Part shown: one piece after another, positions 8,338 through 17,635 of the stretch
Position numbering within the stretch: the first letter of the stretch is position 1
Layout: each line of letters opens with the position of its first letter
Assembly: GCA_000436475.1 (NCBI GenBank)
Contig: FR886151.1
Coordinates: 16,655 to 75,926, forward strand
Reading direction: 5' to 3'
DNA from: Eubacterium sp. CAG:248
Lineage (GTDB): Bacteria; Bacillota; Clostridia; Lachnospirales; Lachnospiraceae
DNA: 59,272 bases
Translations under genes and position numbers: made by a program
Notes under the pieces: model-generated
Told to the model about the DNA's origin: nothing
Database searches by the model: none
What the model saw: only the letters and a program-made list of their open reading frames with translations

Positions 8338-9120
8338 TTAATTAAACTCTGATAAATATTTTCTATATTTTACTGGCAACATATTCCTCTGCAATTCAGG
8401 ATTAATTCTTTCTTTAATAGCAATTGAATTAAAAAAGCTTTTCCAAAGCTTCTGACATTTAATATCATAATCTGAATATGAATTTATCTTATTATATAAA
8501 CCTGAGTCAGAATCATTATAAAACAGGTTCTTTCCATTTGCTGTATGAATATAGCAAAAATTTCTTTTAATATCGTATATAACAAAATCCTCACAATGAA
8601 GTCTGTCAGCAAAATGATCCGTCAACATATATATTATGTTATTATCAGGCTCAATTCTTGCAAGAAGTAATCCAGAAGCATTTTCATTAAATCTTATTAT
8701 CTCCCTATAAAACGCAGCTTCATTAGAAACTTTCCTATCAATCTTAAATAAATCATATATGAATTTATCATGTATATTATTAATATATTCTTTTCCGTGT
8801 TTAAAAAGTTTCTGTAAGCTATGATATACTACAGAAGCTTTAGATGGCTCATTGGAATTTATAACTCTGAAAATAATACTATATACATAATCGCCCAGTT
8901 TTTGTTGTATTGAACGTATTACTTTATTACTAATATTACAATCTGCTTTTACATAAGTATATGTTTCAAAAAAAGAATAATTAGAATTCTTCGCATCAAA
9001 AATACAACTTATATCTGTATGACTTGTTCCTTCTTCCCATGCCATATATATAGCCGTAAATATACCATCTATACTATCTTCACAAATAAATATATTAATT
9101 AAAGTATTAAAACCACTCAT
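8338..9120 (-). CDS. DNA-metabolism protein of the TIGR03915 type, partner of the radical SAM protein
   Basis: A 260-residue protein resembling the family of probable DNA metabolism proteins that occurs next to radical SAM proteins of the TIGR03916 type; some homologues are fused to uracil-DNA-glycosylase-like domains. Supporting features are the central segment DHFADRLHCEDFVIYD (about 185-200) and the C-terminal NPELQRNMLPVKYRKYLSEF, both typical for the family as I know it. No catalytic mechanism is established. It follows the radical SAM gene on the same strand with a 29-bp gap, so the pair forms an operon. The LexA-type promoter upstream of the first gene would make both DNA-damage inducible. 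No glycosylase domain is present in this copy. Confidence 0.82.
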   Translation of the reverse strand: MSGFNTLINIFICEDSIDGIFTAIYMAWEEGTSHTDISCIFDAKNSNYSFFETYTYVKADCNISNKVIRSIQQKLGDYVYSIIFRVINSNEPSKASVVYHSLQKLFKHGKEYINNIHDKFIYDLFKIDRKVSNEAAFYREIIRFNENASGLLLARIEPDNNIIYMLTDHFADRLHCEDFVIYDIKRNFCYIHTANGKNLFYNDSDSGLYNKINSYSDYDIKCQKLWKSFFNSIAIKERINPELQRNMLPVKYRKYLSEFN

Positions 9121-9149
9121 ATAAATATAATCCTTTTTCTTTACGCTTA

Positions 9150-10553
9150 TTATATCTTATAATTATAATTGTCATCAAAAAAAGACAGCTGCTTATAAGT
9201 GTTATGATGTTCTAAATCATATATTTTTCTCAGGTCTTTAGAATCAATAATACAATTGGTTATATAATCCTGATCTATTTTAATGTTATACATCATATGT
9301 CCATTACATGTTATGAAATATATGGCTCTTTTTAAAACAACACCTATTTTTTTTAAATCATTAAAATCCAGCTTTACATGTTTTCTGGCATATAGTATTC
9401 TTTTAGCAGATTTAACTCCGATTCCTGGAACACGAAGTAACATATTATAATCAGCTTTATTAACTTCGACTGGAAAAATCCCAAGGTTTCGTATAGCCCA
9501 GTCACACTTAGGATCAAGCATGGAATTAAAATTAGGATGCTTTTCAGATAATAATTCAGAAGCTTTAAATCCATAAAATCTCATAAGCCAATCAGCCTGA
9601 TATAAACGATGCTCTCTTAGCAGAGGAACTCCAGTCCCATCAGGCTGAAGTGGCAAATCAACGTCCATATTTACATTAACAAAAGCAGAATAGAAAACTC
9701 TTTTTAAACTATATTGGTTGTATAAAGCCTCTGCTATAGTGACAAGATGATAATCAGTTTCATCAGTTGCACCAACAATCATCTGTGTACTTTGCCCAGC
9801 TGGTACAAAAACTGGTTTTTTGTACCTTGTAGGAATAGTGTCAGAATCTTTAATATAATTATCCTGTAAATATATTCCAGTTTCTTTATATCTTATCTCT
9901 TCCAAAGTCTTTTTCTTAACACCAATCAGATTCATATTGGAATTAATCTCATGCTGAATCATACGCATTGGCTTTAATATATTATCTCTTGACTTAGATG
10001 GTGCTAATTTTTTAAGAGCGGCATTTGTAGGAAGCTCTAAATTAACGCTCATTCTGTCTACATAATAACCAGCAAGCTTAATAAGTTCTTCACTGGCACC
10101 AGGTATAGCTTTCATATGAATATAACCACCAAAATTATACTTTGTTCTAAGAATAATAACAGTTTTAAGCATTCTTTTCATAGTTTCATCAGGCGTCTGG
10201 ATTATTCCTGAGCTTAAGAATAGTCCTTCTATATAATTTCTTTTATAAAACTGAACAGTAAGTTCACATATCTCTTCAGGCGTAAATGTTGCTCTTACAA
10301 CATCATTAGAAGCCCTGTTTATACAGTACTTACAATTATAAATACATTCGTTAGTCAGAAGGATTTTTAATAATGATATACACCTTCCATCTGCACTAAA
10401 ACTATGGCATATGCCACATGCCCTGGAATTCCCAATACCTTTTTTGTTGTTATTTCTTTCTACACCGCTTGAAGAACAAGACACATCATATTTTGCAGCA
10501 TCAGACAATATTTCAAGTTTTTCCATAATGCTAAGATTATCTTTTATTATCAT
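9150..10553 (-). CDS. Putative DNA modification/repair radical SAM protein (TIGR03916 type)
   Basis: A 467-residue radical SAM enzyme. The [4Fe-4S]/SAM motif C-x3-C-x2-C is seen as CIYNCKYC near residue 71, preceded by several other Cys (CSSS, CGIC) that may bind another cluster or metal. The C-terminal quarter contains a helix-hairpin-helix DNA-binding motif (LLRVPGIGVKSAKRILYAR, around residues 378-396), which is why the family is linked to DNA repair or modification. The substrate is unknown. ATG at 10553 follows TAGGAG. Transcription comes from a promoter (TTGCAT, 17 bp, TATTAT) that contains one GAACATTTGTTT box in the spacer and a second box downstream, the expected layout for LexA repression. 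Confidence 0.88.
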   Translation of the reverse strand: MIIKDNLSIMEKLEILSDAAKYDVSCSSSGVERNNNKKGIGNSRACGICHSFSADGRCISLLKILLTNECIYNCKYCINRASNDVVRATFTPEEICELTVQFYKRNYIEGLFLSSGIIQTPDETMKRMLKTVIILRTKYNFGGYIHMKAIPGASEELIKLAGYYVDRMSVNLELPTNAALKKLAPSKSRDNILKPMRMIQHEINSNMNLIGVKKKTLEEIRYKETGIYLQDNYIKDSDTIPTRYKKPVFVPAGQSTQMIVGATDETDYHLVTIAEALYNQYSLKRVFYSAFVNVNMDVDLPLQPDGTGVPLLREHRLYQADWLMRFYGFKASELLSEKHPNFNSMLDPKCDWAIRNLGIFPVEVNKADYNMLLRVPGIGVKSAKRILYARKHVKLDFNDLKKIGVVLKRAIYFITCNGHMMYNIKIDQDYITNCIIDSKDLRKIYDLEHHNTYKQLSFFDDNYNYKI

Positions 10554-10581
10554 ATTTTAAACAACTCCTAAATAATTAAAA

Positions 10582-10630
10582 GAACATTTGTTTGTATTTA
10601 TATAATAGAACATTTGTTTGTATAATGCAA
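10582..10630 (-). promoter_or_regulatory. SOS-type promoter with two LexA-like boxes
   Basis: Minus strand: -35 TTGCAT (10630-10625), 17-bp spacer, -10 TATTAT (10607-10602). On the plus strand GAACATTTGTTT occurs at 10608-10619 (filling the spacer) and again at 10582-10593, 26 bp apart. Gram-positive LexA/DinR sites follow GAAC-N4-GTTY, so both copies fit with one base off a perfect palindrome. Confidence 0.72.
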
Positions 10631-10762
10631 GCATTAACTATTTACGATTGACTATTAATACAACTTTTTAACTTGACACTCACAGCATAATATTGATAAT
10701 AAATATAAAGATGTATTAACAAGATGATGTCTTATAGATTTTTTAATATGGAGATAATTCTA

Positions 10763-11431
10763 ATGAATAAAATGGTGATTTTTGATCTTGATGGAACATT
10801 ATTAAACACACTTGAAGATTTATGTGATTCTGTTAACTATGCACTTAAAACCAACGGATTACCAGAAAGAAGCATAGAAGAAGTAAGAAATTTCGTTGGT
10901 AATGGCATACGGCTTTTAATTGAACGAAGTGTTCCAGCCAATACAACTAAAGATATAACAGATAAAACATTTGAATGTTTTAAAGCATATTATGGATTAC
11001 ATTGTAATGATAAAACAAAAACTTATCCTGGAATCATAAACATGCTAAAAAAAGTAAAAGCAAACGGATATAAAACAGCTGTCCTGTCAAATAAAGCCCA
11101 ATATGCTGTAACCAAACTCTATAATATATATTTTGATAATGTAATTGATATTGCAATAGGTGCTAAAGAAAATATACCAAAAAAACCTGCGCCTGATGCC
11201 CTTTTTATGTGTGCAAAAGAACAGAACATTGATCTTAAAAATATAATATATGTTGGAGATTCTGATGTTGATGTAGCTACCGCAAAAAATGCAGGCGTAA
11301 CTGGAATAGCTGTAACATGGGGATTCAGGAGTCGTGAAACCTTAAAAAAATGTGGTGCAGAAATATTAGTTGAAAATACGAAAGAATTATCAGATGTATT
11401 ACAACAATGTATAACAAAAAAATCCTGCTGA
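10763..11431 (+). CDS. HAD-superfamily phosphatase, phosphoglycolate-phosphatase-like
   Basis: A 222-residue haloacid-dehalogenase hydrolase. Motif I is FDLDGTLL at residues 6-13 (nucleophile and acid Asp), motif II VLSNKA around 105, motif III Lys in the KKPAPD segment around 145, and motif IV GDSDVDVATA around 170. The helical cap inserted after motif I marks subclass I, as in Gph and PpaX. Substrate may be 2-phosphoglycolate, pyrophosphate or a sugar phosphate; the sequence alone cannot decide. The ATG at 10763 is chosen because GGAG lies 10 bp upstream; the longer frame from 10724 lacks a ribosome site. It is divergent from the SOS operon and probably monocistronic. Confidence 0.85.
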   Translation: MNKMVIFDLDGTLLNTLEDLCDSVNYALKTNGLPERSIEEVRNFVGNGIRLLIERSVPANTTKDITDKTFECFKAYYGLHCNDKTKTYPGIINMLKKVKANGYKTAVLSNKAQYAVTKLYNIYFDNVIDIAIGAKENIPKKPAPDALFMCAKEQNIDLKNIIYVGDSDVDVATAKNAGVTGIAVTWGFRSRETLKKCGAEILVENTKELSDVLQQCITKKSC

Positions 11432-11567
11432 CATTCATTTTATAATAAAACTGTAAAGAAAGTAAACCAAAAATCCAAAAACAATTTACGAAAAACAGTT
11501 AACAAATAAAGCAGATAAAACGAAAATTGACAAAATAGATAAAATAGATAAAATTTCAAAAAACCAC

Positions 11568-11596
11568 TTGACATATTATGATTAAATATGTATTAT
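11568..11596 (+). promoter_or_regulatory. tRNA-Gly promoter
   Basis: Perfect -35 TTGACA (11568-11573), 17-bp spacer, -10 TATTAT (11591-11596), 52 bp upstream of the tRNA. Confidence 0.8.
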
Positions 11597-11648
11597 AGTG
11601 CTTGTGTTCGCATAAAGCTATTGTTTTTAAGAACATTAAATATAATAT

Positions 11649-11720
<72 letters not shown>

Positions 11721-11730
11721 CTTAATAACA

Positions 11731-11757
11731 GGGTATCCTAAAGGATACCCTTATTTT
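11731..11757 (+). terminator. tRNA-Gly terminator
   Basis: Hairpin GGGTATCC-TAAA-GGATACCC followed by TTATTTTAT, 10 bp after the tRNA. Confidence 0.8.
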
Positions 11758-11800
11758 ATATATAGTAAATTTAAAATAACAAAAAAGGAATTATTTATTT

Positions 11801-13273
11801 ATGAAAGAAAGAGAACAATTTGGTTCGAGATTAGGATTCATTCTTGTGTCAGCAGGATGTGCGATTGGTCTTGGAAATGTATGGAAATTTCCATATATAT
11901 GTGGTATGTATGGAGGAGCAGCATTCATATTAATGTATGTTATATTTCTTGCACTGCTGGGACTGCCGATTCTCATATGTGAATTTTCTGTTGGAAGAGC
12001 CAGTAGAAAAGGTATAGGAAAAGCTTTTGACGTTCTTGAAAAAAAAGGAACACACTGGCATCATCTTAAATGGATGGGTATAATCGGTTCATATATACTT
12101 ATGATGTTTTATACTATGGTAGGCGGATGGATGTTATATTATGCATACCTCGAATTGTCTGGTAAATTAGCCGGTCTGGATGCCGCGGCGATTAAAGATA
12201 CATTTAACAATATGCTTGGTAATCCAGGTTTAATGACGTTTTTTGCAGTACTCGCTATTTTAATTGCTTTTGGTATATGTGCTCTTGGATTACAAAACGG
12301 AGTAGAAAGAATAACCAAAGTTGTTATGTCACTTCTGCTGTGCCTGATTGTTATATTAGCAATTCATTCTTTTGCTTTACCAAATGCATCGGAAGGAATT
12401 AAGTTTTACCTTGTACCAAATATAGAGCTTGTTAAAAAATCTGGCATTGGTGAAGCTGTATTTGCAGCCATGACCCACGCATTTTTCACTTTAAGTATCG
12501 GAATGGGAGCGATGGAGATATTTGGAAGCTACCTTGATAAAAAACGTTCTTTAACAGGTGAAGCCATAAGTATTGTTTTACTTGACACATTTGTAGCACT
12601 TATGGCCGGATTCATAATTATACCTGCATGTTTCTCATTTGGTGTAAATCCAGACAGCGGTCCATCATTGCTGTTTATCACCCTGCCTAATGTATTTAAT
12701 AACATGGCTGGCGGCAGAATCTGGGGATTTTTATTTTTTGTATTTATGTCATTTGCTGCATTATCAACAATTATAGCCGTATTTGAAGAAATAATAGCCG
12801 TATGGATGGATATTACTGACTGCAAACGCCAAAGGGCTGTTATAATAAACATTTTTGCTATTATTATACTTTCATTACCTGCAATACTTGGATATAACAT
12901 ATTATCAGGAATTCAGCCTATTGGTGCGGGTTCAACAATAATGGATCTTGAAGATTTTCTTGTATCTTACAACCTTCTTCCATTGGGAAGTCTTGTTATG
13001 GTATTATTCTGTACAAAAAAGAATGGATGGGGATTTGATAACTTTATAAAAGAAGTTGATACCGGAGAAGGAATAAAGCTGCCTTTATGGATCAGAAAAT
13101 ATATGACTTATATATTGCCAGCTGTAATAACAGTTATATATCTTAAAGGTTATTATGATATGTTTGCGGCGCAGCCTCTTAATATTCTGATTGGGTGGAT
13201 GTGCCTTGCTGTTTTATTTGTTACTGCTATATACCTTATAGCCTTTTTAACAGGCAGAAAAAAATCAGTATAA
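11801..13273 (+). CDS. Sodium:neurotransmitter-symporter-family (SNF/LeuT-fold) transporter
   Basis: A 490-residue inner-membrane Na+-coupled importer for amino acids or related amines. The family signature lies at the N-terminus (GFILVSAGCAIGLGNVWKFP, residues about 12-31), with the unwound TM1 and Na+ site, then about eleven to twelve hydrophobic segments. Further family landmarks are GxxxLxxxYxxLxxG-like TM3 (MLYYAYLEL) and TM6 (FTLSIGMGAMEIFGSY). Length matches the short bacterial class rather than LeuT with extra C-terminal tails. It has its own start after AAGGA; the tRNA terminator upstream separates it from tRNA-Gly. The substrate cannot be read from sequence. A nested inverted repeat downstream (13284-13363) may end transcription. 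Confidence 0.9.
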   Translation: MKEREQFGSRLGFILVSAGCAIGLGNVWKFPYICGMYGGAAFILMYVIFLALLGLPILICEFSVGRASRKGIGKAFDVLEKKGTHWHHLKWMGIIGSYILMMFYTMVGGWMLYYAYLELSGKLAGLDAAAIKDTFNNMLGNPGLMTFFAVLAILIAFGICALGLQNGVERITKVVMSLLLCLIVILAIHSFALPNASEGIKFYLVPNIELVKKSGIGEAVFAAMTHAFFTLSIGMGAMEIFGSYLDKKRSLTGEAISIVLLDTFVALMAGFIIIPACFSFGVNPDSGPSLLFITLPNVFNNMAGGRIWGFLFFVFMSFAALSTIIAVFEEIIAVWMDITDCKRQRAVIINIFAIIILSLPAILGYNILSGIQPIGAGSTIMDLEDFLVSYNLLPLGSLVMVLFCTKKNGWGFDNFIKEVDTGEGIKLPLWIRKYMTYILPAVITVIYLKGYYDMFAAQPLNILIGWMCLAVLFVTAIYLIAFLTGRKKSV

Positions 13274-13283
13274 ATATTTTTTT

Positions 13284-13363
13284 AATGGAAAGACATTATT
13301 TAACATGTACTAAAATGGTTTATAAAATGATTAAAAAGTACATAAAATTAATATCTTTCCATT
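13284..13363. other. Nested inverted repeat downstream of the transporter gene
   Basis: Outer arms AATGGAAAGA (13284-13293) and TCTTTCCATT (13354-13363) enclose inner arms ATGTAC (13305-13310) and GTACAT (13338-13343). The outer right arm runs into TTTT, so it may act as an inefficient terminator. Confidence 0.45.
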
Positions 13364-13458
13364 TTGCTATCAATTACACTTTAAAATCCATATATATATT
13401 TTTTATATTATATGATAATACCATTGGCAAAGGTCTTTATATATTCAAAAATATTAAA

Positions 13459-13495
13459 TTTACAAGGATTCATTAATGTGATAAAATATTTTATC
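13459..13495 (+). promoter_or_regulatory. xpt promoter with overlapping 16-bp palindrome
   Basis: -35 TTTACA (13459-13464), 17 bp, -10 TAAAAT (13482-13487). The perfect palindrome GATAAAATATTTTATC (13480-13495) covers the -10 box and may be an operator. No guanine/adenine riboswitch core is present in the leader. Confidence 0.55.
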
Positions 13496-13547
13496 AAATA
13501 AGCAAGCTACGATATCAGTTATATAACTAAGAAAAGGAAACGTAATC

Positions 13548-14129
13548 ATGAAACTATTAGAAGACAGAATAAGAAAAGATGGAATTATAAGAGAAGGTAA
13601 TGTTCTTAAGGTTGACAGCTTTATTAATCATCAGATGGACATCGGACTTTTTGAGGAAATGGCAAAGGAGTGGAAACGCCTTTTTGCAGACAAAAAAATA
13701 AATAAAATTCTTACAATAGAAGCAAGTGGAATTGGTATTGCAGCCATAGTCGCAAGAGAATTCGATGTTCCTGTTGTTTTTGCAAAAAAATCAAAAAGTA
13801 TCAATCTTGATGATAATAATTTTAGTACTAAAATACAATCATTTACACATGGCAAAGTATATGATGTAATTGTATCTAAAAAATTCTTATCACCAGAAGA
13901 TCATATTCTTGTAATAGATGATTTCCTTGCTAACGGTTGTGCACTTCTTGGTCTTACAGAGCTTGTTGAAAGCGCTGGTGCAACTGTAGAGGGTATTGGT
14001 ATAGCAATAGAAAAAGGATTTCAGCAGGGTGGTAAGATAATACGTGAAAAAGGGTACCAGCTTGAATCACTTGCAATAGTTGAAAGCATGGACGCTGCTA
14101 ACAAAACTATAACTTTCAGGGAACAATAA
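13548..14129 (+). CDS. xpt: Xanthine phosphoribosyltransferase
   Basis: Purine salvage enzyme that makes XMP from xanthine and PRPP in the cytoplasm. The 193-residue protein matches the Xpt length. The start MKLLEDRIRKDGIIREGNVLKV is highly typical, and the PRPP loop is seen as ILVIDDFLANGCAL (about residues 122-135). EASGIGIAAIVAREFDVPVVFAKK around 57-80 also matches the family. AAAGGA precedes the ATG. The gene stands between transporters; the Na+/H+ antiporter gene follows 54 bp later on the same strand, and they may be co-transcribed. A purine permease is encoded separately at 32.2-33.6 kb. Confidence 0.94.
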   Translation: MKLLEDRIRKDGIIREGNVLKVDSFINHQMDIGLFEEMAKEWKRLFADKKINKILTIEASGIGIAAIVAREFDVPVVFAKKSKSINLDDNNFSTKIQSFTHGKVYDVIVSKKFLSPEDHILVIDDFLANGCALLGLTELVESAGATVEGIGIAIEKGFQQGGKIIREKGYQLESLAIVESMDAANKTITFREQ

Positions 14130-14183
14130 ATAATTGTATCTGGATTTTATATTTTATAAACTGCAATAGAACGGAGAAATTAA

Positions 14184-15755
14184 ATGAATACAATAACTGA
14201 ATATGTACCAGAGCTATATGCAACTTTCTGGGCTCTGATACCACCTTTAGTTGCCATAATACTTGCACTTATAACAAAAGAAGTATATAGTTCACTTTTT
14301 ATTGGTATTATTATTGGTGGTTTATTATATGGTGGTTTATTTACTGCACATTTCAGCCTTGAAACATCTATACTTCATGTATTTGACGATGGCTTACTTG
14401 GTGTTTTATCAAATCCATCAAATATAGGTATACTAATTTTCCTCATTATACTTGGAATTATGGTAAGTATGATGAATAAAGCAGGTGGTTCAAAGGCATT
14501 TGGAGAATGGGCCTCTAAGAGAATAAAAACAAGAATAGGTGCAGAGCTTACTTCCATATTCCTTGGAATGCTTATATTTATAGATGATTATTTTAATTGT
14601 CTTACAGTAGGAAGTGTTATGCGTCCGGTAACTGATGGACATAATGTGTCAAGGGCAAAGCTGGCATACATAATAGATTCAACAGCCGCACCTATATGCA
14701 TAATTGCGCCTATATCTTCATGGGCAGCCGCAGTAACAGGCTTTGTCGAAAATGAAGACGGCTTTGCTATTTTTATGCAGTGTATACCTTATAATTATTA
14801 CGCACTTCTTACGATAGTTGCCCTGCTTTGCTTTGTTATATTAAAAGTTGATTTCGGACCTATGAAAACACATGAAGATAACGCTGCAAAGGGAGATTTA
14901 TTTACAACTGCAGACAGACCTTATGCTAATGTATCCAATGAAGAAGTAATAAGAGGAAACGGAAAGGTTATTGATCTTGTATTTCCTATAATAAGCCTGA
15001 TTATATGCTGTGTTATTGGAATGATATACACAGGTGGATTCTTTGATGGAACTCCATTTGTTACCGCATTTTCTAACTGTGATGCGTCCTTTGGTCTTAT
15101 GATGGGAAGCTTTTTTGCCATGATGCTTACAATATTATTCTATGTAGTAAGAAAAATACTTACCTTCAATGATTGTTTCTCATGTATTCCTGAAGGTTTT
15201 AAAGCTATGGTTCCTGCTATTCTCATATTAACATTTGCATGGACACTTAAAGCAACAACTGACAGCCTTGGTGTTAAAGAATATGTTGCAGGACTTGTTG
15301 GAGGATTGTCTGTAGGATTCCTTAATTTTCTTCCTGCCATTATATTTATTGTAGCTATATTCCTTGCATTTGCAACAGGTACAAGCTGGGGAACATTCGG
15401 CATACTTATTCCTATTGTTGTTGGAACATTTGCAGGTACAGATAAGACTATGATGATTATATCAATATCAGCATGTATGGCTGGAGCAGTATGTGGTGAC
15501 CACTGTTCACCTATATCAGATACAACTATTATGGCATCTGCCGGAGCACAGTGCAATCATATGAATCATGTATCTACACAGCTTCCTTATGTTATTGTTG
15601 TAGCTGCTGTTTCACTTATAACCTACATTATAGCCGGATTTTTACGTAATGCTATAATATCTCTTATAATAGGTATTATACTTATGGTCGGCTGCATATT
15701 GCTTATTAAATATATAACAGATTGTAAAAGTAAGGAAGCAGGAGGAAAACAATGA
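14184..15755 (+). CDS. NhaC-family Na+/H+ antiporter
   Basis: A 523-residue integral membrane protein with about twelve hydrophobic segments. It resembles the NhaC family: IDDYFNCLTVGSVMRPVTD around residues 132-150 and the C-terminal half CGDHCSPISDTTIMASAGA around residues 431-450 are family hallmarks with conserved membrane Asp and polar residues. The likely role is exchange of Na+ against H+ or of an organic substrate; several Lachnospiraceae members of this family may transport metabolites instead. It has a GGAG ribosome site, lies 54 bp after xpt, and its stop overlaps the ATG of the next small gene by four bases (ATGA), pointing to translational coupling. Confidence 0.9.
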   Translation: MNTITEYVPELYATFWALIPPLVAIILALITKEVYSSLFIGIIIGGLLYGGLFTAHFSLETSILHVFDDGLLGVLSNPSNIGILIFLIILGIMVSMMNKAGGSKAFGEWASKRIKTRIGAELTSIFLGMLIFIDDYFNCLTVGSVMRPVTDGHNVSRAKLAYIIDSTAAPICIIAPISSWAAAVTGFVENEDGFAIFMQCIPYNYYALLTIVALLCFVILKVDFGPMKTHEDNAAKGDLFTTADRPYANVSNEEVIRGNGKVIDLVFPIISLIICCVIGMIYTGGFFDGTPFVTAFSNCDASFGLMMGSFFAMMLTILFYVVRKILTFNDCFSCIPEGFKAMVPAILILTFAWTLKATTDSLGVKEYVAGLVGGLSVGFLNFLPAIIFIVAIFLAFATGTSWGTFGILIPIVVGTFAGTDKTMMIISISACMAGAVCGDHCSPISDTTIMASAGAQCNHMNHVSTQLPYVIVVAAVSLITYIIAGFLRNAIISLIIGIILMVGCILLIKYITDCKSKEAGGKQ

Positions 15756-15997
15756 TTTCGCCTGAAAAAGTAATAATTATAATTGCATTATTATTTATTA
15801 TATGTGTTATGCCTTTTCCAATAGGACTTTTAATGTTTAAATTCAAATCAGAAAAATTAAAGGCAGAGGTCAGAAAAAAATCTGAGGAAGCCAGTATGGA
15901 TAATAAAGATAACAAAGAAAACAACAATTACAACATTAATAAAGATAATAAAATAAATAACAATGATAATGAAACTGATGTAACTGATAATAATTAA
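15752..15997 (+). CDS. Small single-span membrane protein with Asn/Asp/Lys-rich tail
   Basis: An 81-residue protein coupled to the antiporter gene by an ATGA overlap and preceded by AGGAGG. Residues 6-29 are a hydrophobic span (IIIIALLFIICVMPFPIGLL); residues 30-46 are charged, and the last 35 residues are almost only N, D, K, E and T, a low-complexity cytoplasmic tail. I do not recognise a family. The overlap suggests it helps or regulates the antiporter. Similar Asn-rich stretches occur in two other membrane proteins of this window. Confidence 0.7.
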   Translation: MISPEKVIIIIALLFIICVMPFPIGLLMFKFKSEKLKAEVRKKSEEASMDNKDNKENNNYNINKDNKINNNDNETDVTDNN

Positions 15998-16046
15998 AAG
16001 TTGTGGACTTTTGACCCGGTATAACAAATTATTATTAATTTATCAT

Positions 16047-16075
16047 TTGCGTTTTATCCTATTTTCCTGTAGAAT
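16047..16075 (+). promoter_or_regulatory. Promoter of the first sulfhydrylase gene
   Basis: -35 TTGCGT (16047-16052), 17 bp, -10 TAGAAT (16070-16075), 52 bp before the start codon. No SAM riboswitch or T-box is seen in the short leader. Confidence 0.55.
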
Positions 16076-16127
16076 TATAGGGAAATAAAATATTACATAT
16101 GATAGATATCATATCAGAAAGGACTAT

Positions 16128-17414
16128 ATGAAAGACTATTCAATTAATACAAAATGTGTTCAGGCCGGATATACTCCAATGAACGGTGAACCACGCCAGA
16201 TTCCTATCATTCAGTCAACTACCTTTAAGTATGACACAAGCGAGGATATGGGAAAGCTTTTTGATCTTGAAGCTTCTGGATATTTCTATACAAGATTGCA
16301 GAACCCAACAAATGATCACGTTGCTGCTAAAATATCTGCACTTGAAGGTGGAACAGCTGCAATGCTTACATCATCAGGACAGGCTGCTAACTTCTTTGCT
16401 TTATTTAACATATGTGAATGTGGAAGTCATATTGTTGCTTCATCGTCAATATATGGCGGTACTTTCAACCTTATATCAGTTACACTTAAGAAAATGGGAA
16501 TAGATGTTACTTTTGTATCTCCTGATGCATCAGAGGATGAACTTAATGCTGCATTCAAAGATAATACACGTGCTATGTTTGGTGAAACTATTGCAAATCC
16601 TGCTCTTACAGTTCTTGATATTGAAACATTTGCTAAAGTGGCACATGCACACAATGTTCCACTTATAGTAGATAATACATTTCCTACTCCAGTAAACTGC
16701 AGACCTATAGAATGGGGTGCAGATATCGTAACACATTCTACAACTAAATATATGGATGGTCATGGAGCAGCAGTTGGTGGTGCTATCGTTGACTCTGGTA
16801 ATTTTGACTGGATGGCACATAAAGATATGTATCCAGGTCTATGTACACCTGATGAGAGTTATCATGGCATAACATATGCAGAAAAATTTGGCAAAGAAGG
16901 TGCATTTATAACAAAATGCACTTCCCAGCTTATGAGGGATTTAGGCTGTATACAATCACCTCAGAATGCTTTTATACTTAATCTTGGACTTGAATCGCTT
17001 CATGTAAGAATGCCAAGACACGTACAAAACGGACAGGCAGTTGCTGAATTTCTTGAAAACCATCCAGCTGTTAAATACGTCAACTATCCAGGTCTTAAAA
17101 GCAATAAATATTATGATCTTGCTAAAAAATATATGCCAGACGGCGGATGTGGAGTAGTATCTTTTGAAATAAATGGTGGAAGAGAAGCAGCAGAGAATTT
17201 CTTAAAGAATTTAAAGCTTGCTGCTATTGAAACACATGTCGCAGATGCGAGAACATGCTGTCTTAACCCAGCTACATCAACACATAGACAGATGAATGAC
17301 GAACAGTTAAAGGAAGCAGGAGTACCTGCTGGTTTAATAAGAATATCATGCGGACTAGAAGATAAAAAGGATCTGATTGCAGATATTGCACAGGCACTTG
17401 AAGCAGTTAAATAA
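16128..17414 (+). CDS. metY: O-acetylhomoserine sulfhydrylase (first copy)
   Basis: PLP enzyme of the Cys/Met-metabolism family that replaces the acetyl group of O-acetylhomoserine by sulfide to give homocysteine. The 428-residue length is right for MetY and longer than cystathionine synthases. Visible are the YFYTRLQNPTND block (about 40-51), the PLP contacts SGQAAN and SSIYGGT, and the Schiff-base Lys in THSTTKYMDGHG (about 202-213). The C-terminal RISCGLEDKKDLIADIAQAL is typical. Good AAAGGA site and own promoter; a strong terminator follows, so it is a single-gene unit. A second, diverged copy (49.9-51.1 kb) belongs to a sulfur-carrier operon. This free-standing one probably uses free sulfide. 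Confidence 0.93.
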   Translation: MKDYSINTKCVQAGYTPMNGEPRQIPIIQSTTFKYDTSEDMGKLFDLEASGYFYTRLQNPTNDHVAAKISALEGGTAAMLTSSGQAANFFALFNICECGSHIVASSSIYGGTFNLISVTLKKMGIDVTFVSPDASEDELNAAFKDNTRAMFGETIANPALTVLDIETFAKVAHAHNVPLIVDNTFPTPVNCRPIEWGADIVTHSTTKYMDGHGAAVGGAIVDSGNFDWMAHKDMYPGLCTPDESYHGITYAEKFGKEGAFITKCTSQLMRDLGCIQSPQNAFILNLGLESLHVRMPRHVQNGQAVAEFLENHPAVKYVNYPGLKSNKYYDLAKKYMPDGGCGVVSFEINGGREAAENFLKNLKLAAIETHVADARTCCLNPATSTHRQMNDEQLKEAGVPAGLIRISCGLEDKKDLIADIAQALEAVK

Positions 17415-17430
17415 TCTCTAAAATAATAGG

Positions 17431-17489
17431 CACATATTATAATTAAGCAGTTACTTTTAATTTTCACTTAATTATAATATGTGTTTTTT
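17431..17489 (+). terminator. Terminator after metY
   Basis: Perfect 17-bp stem (17431-17447 with 17467-17483; begins CACATATTATAATTAAG) followed by six T. Confidence 0.88.
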
Positions 17490-17635
17490 ATTTTGTTCTC
17501 TAATATATTGGTTTTATTTTATATTATTATAATAATTTAATTTTTTATATTTTATATTATATTTATATATATTGTACTCATATTTCTGTGGTGGTATAAT
17601 AATATGACAAATTTTGGTTATTGGAGAGAATTCTA

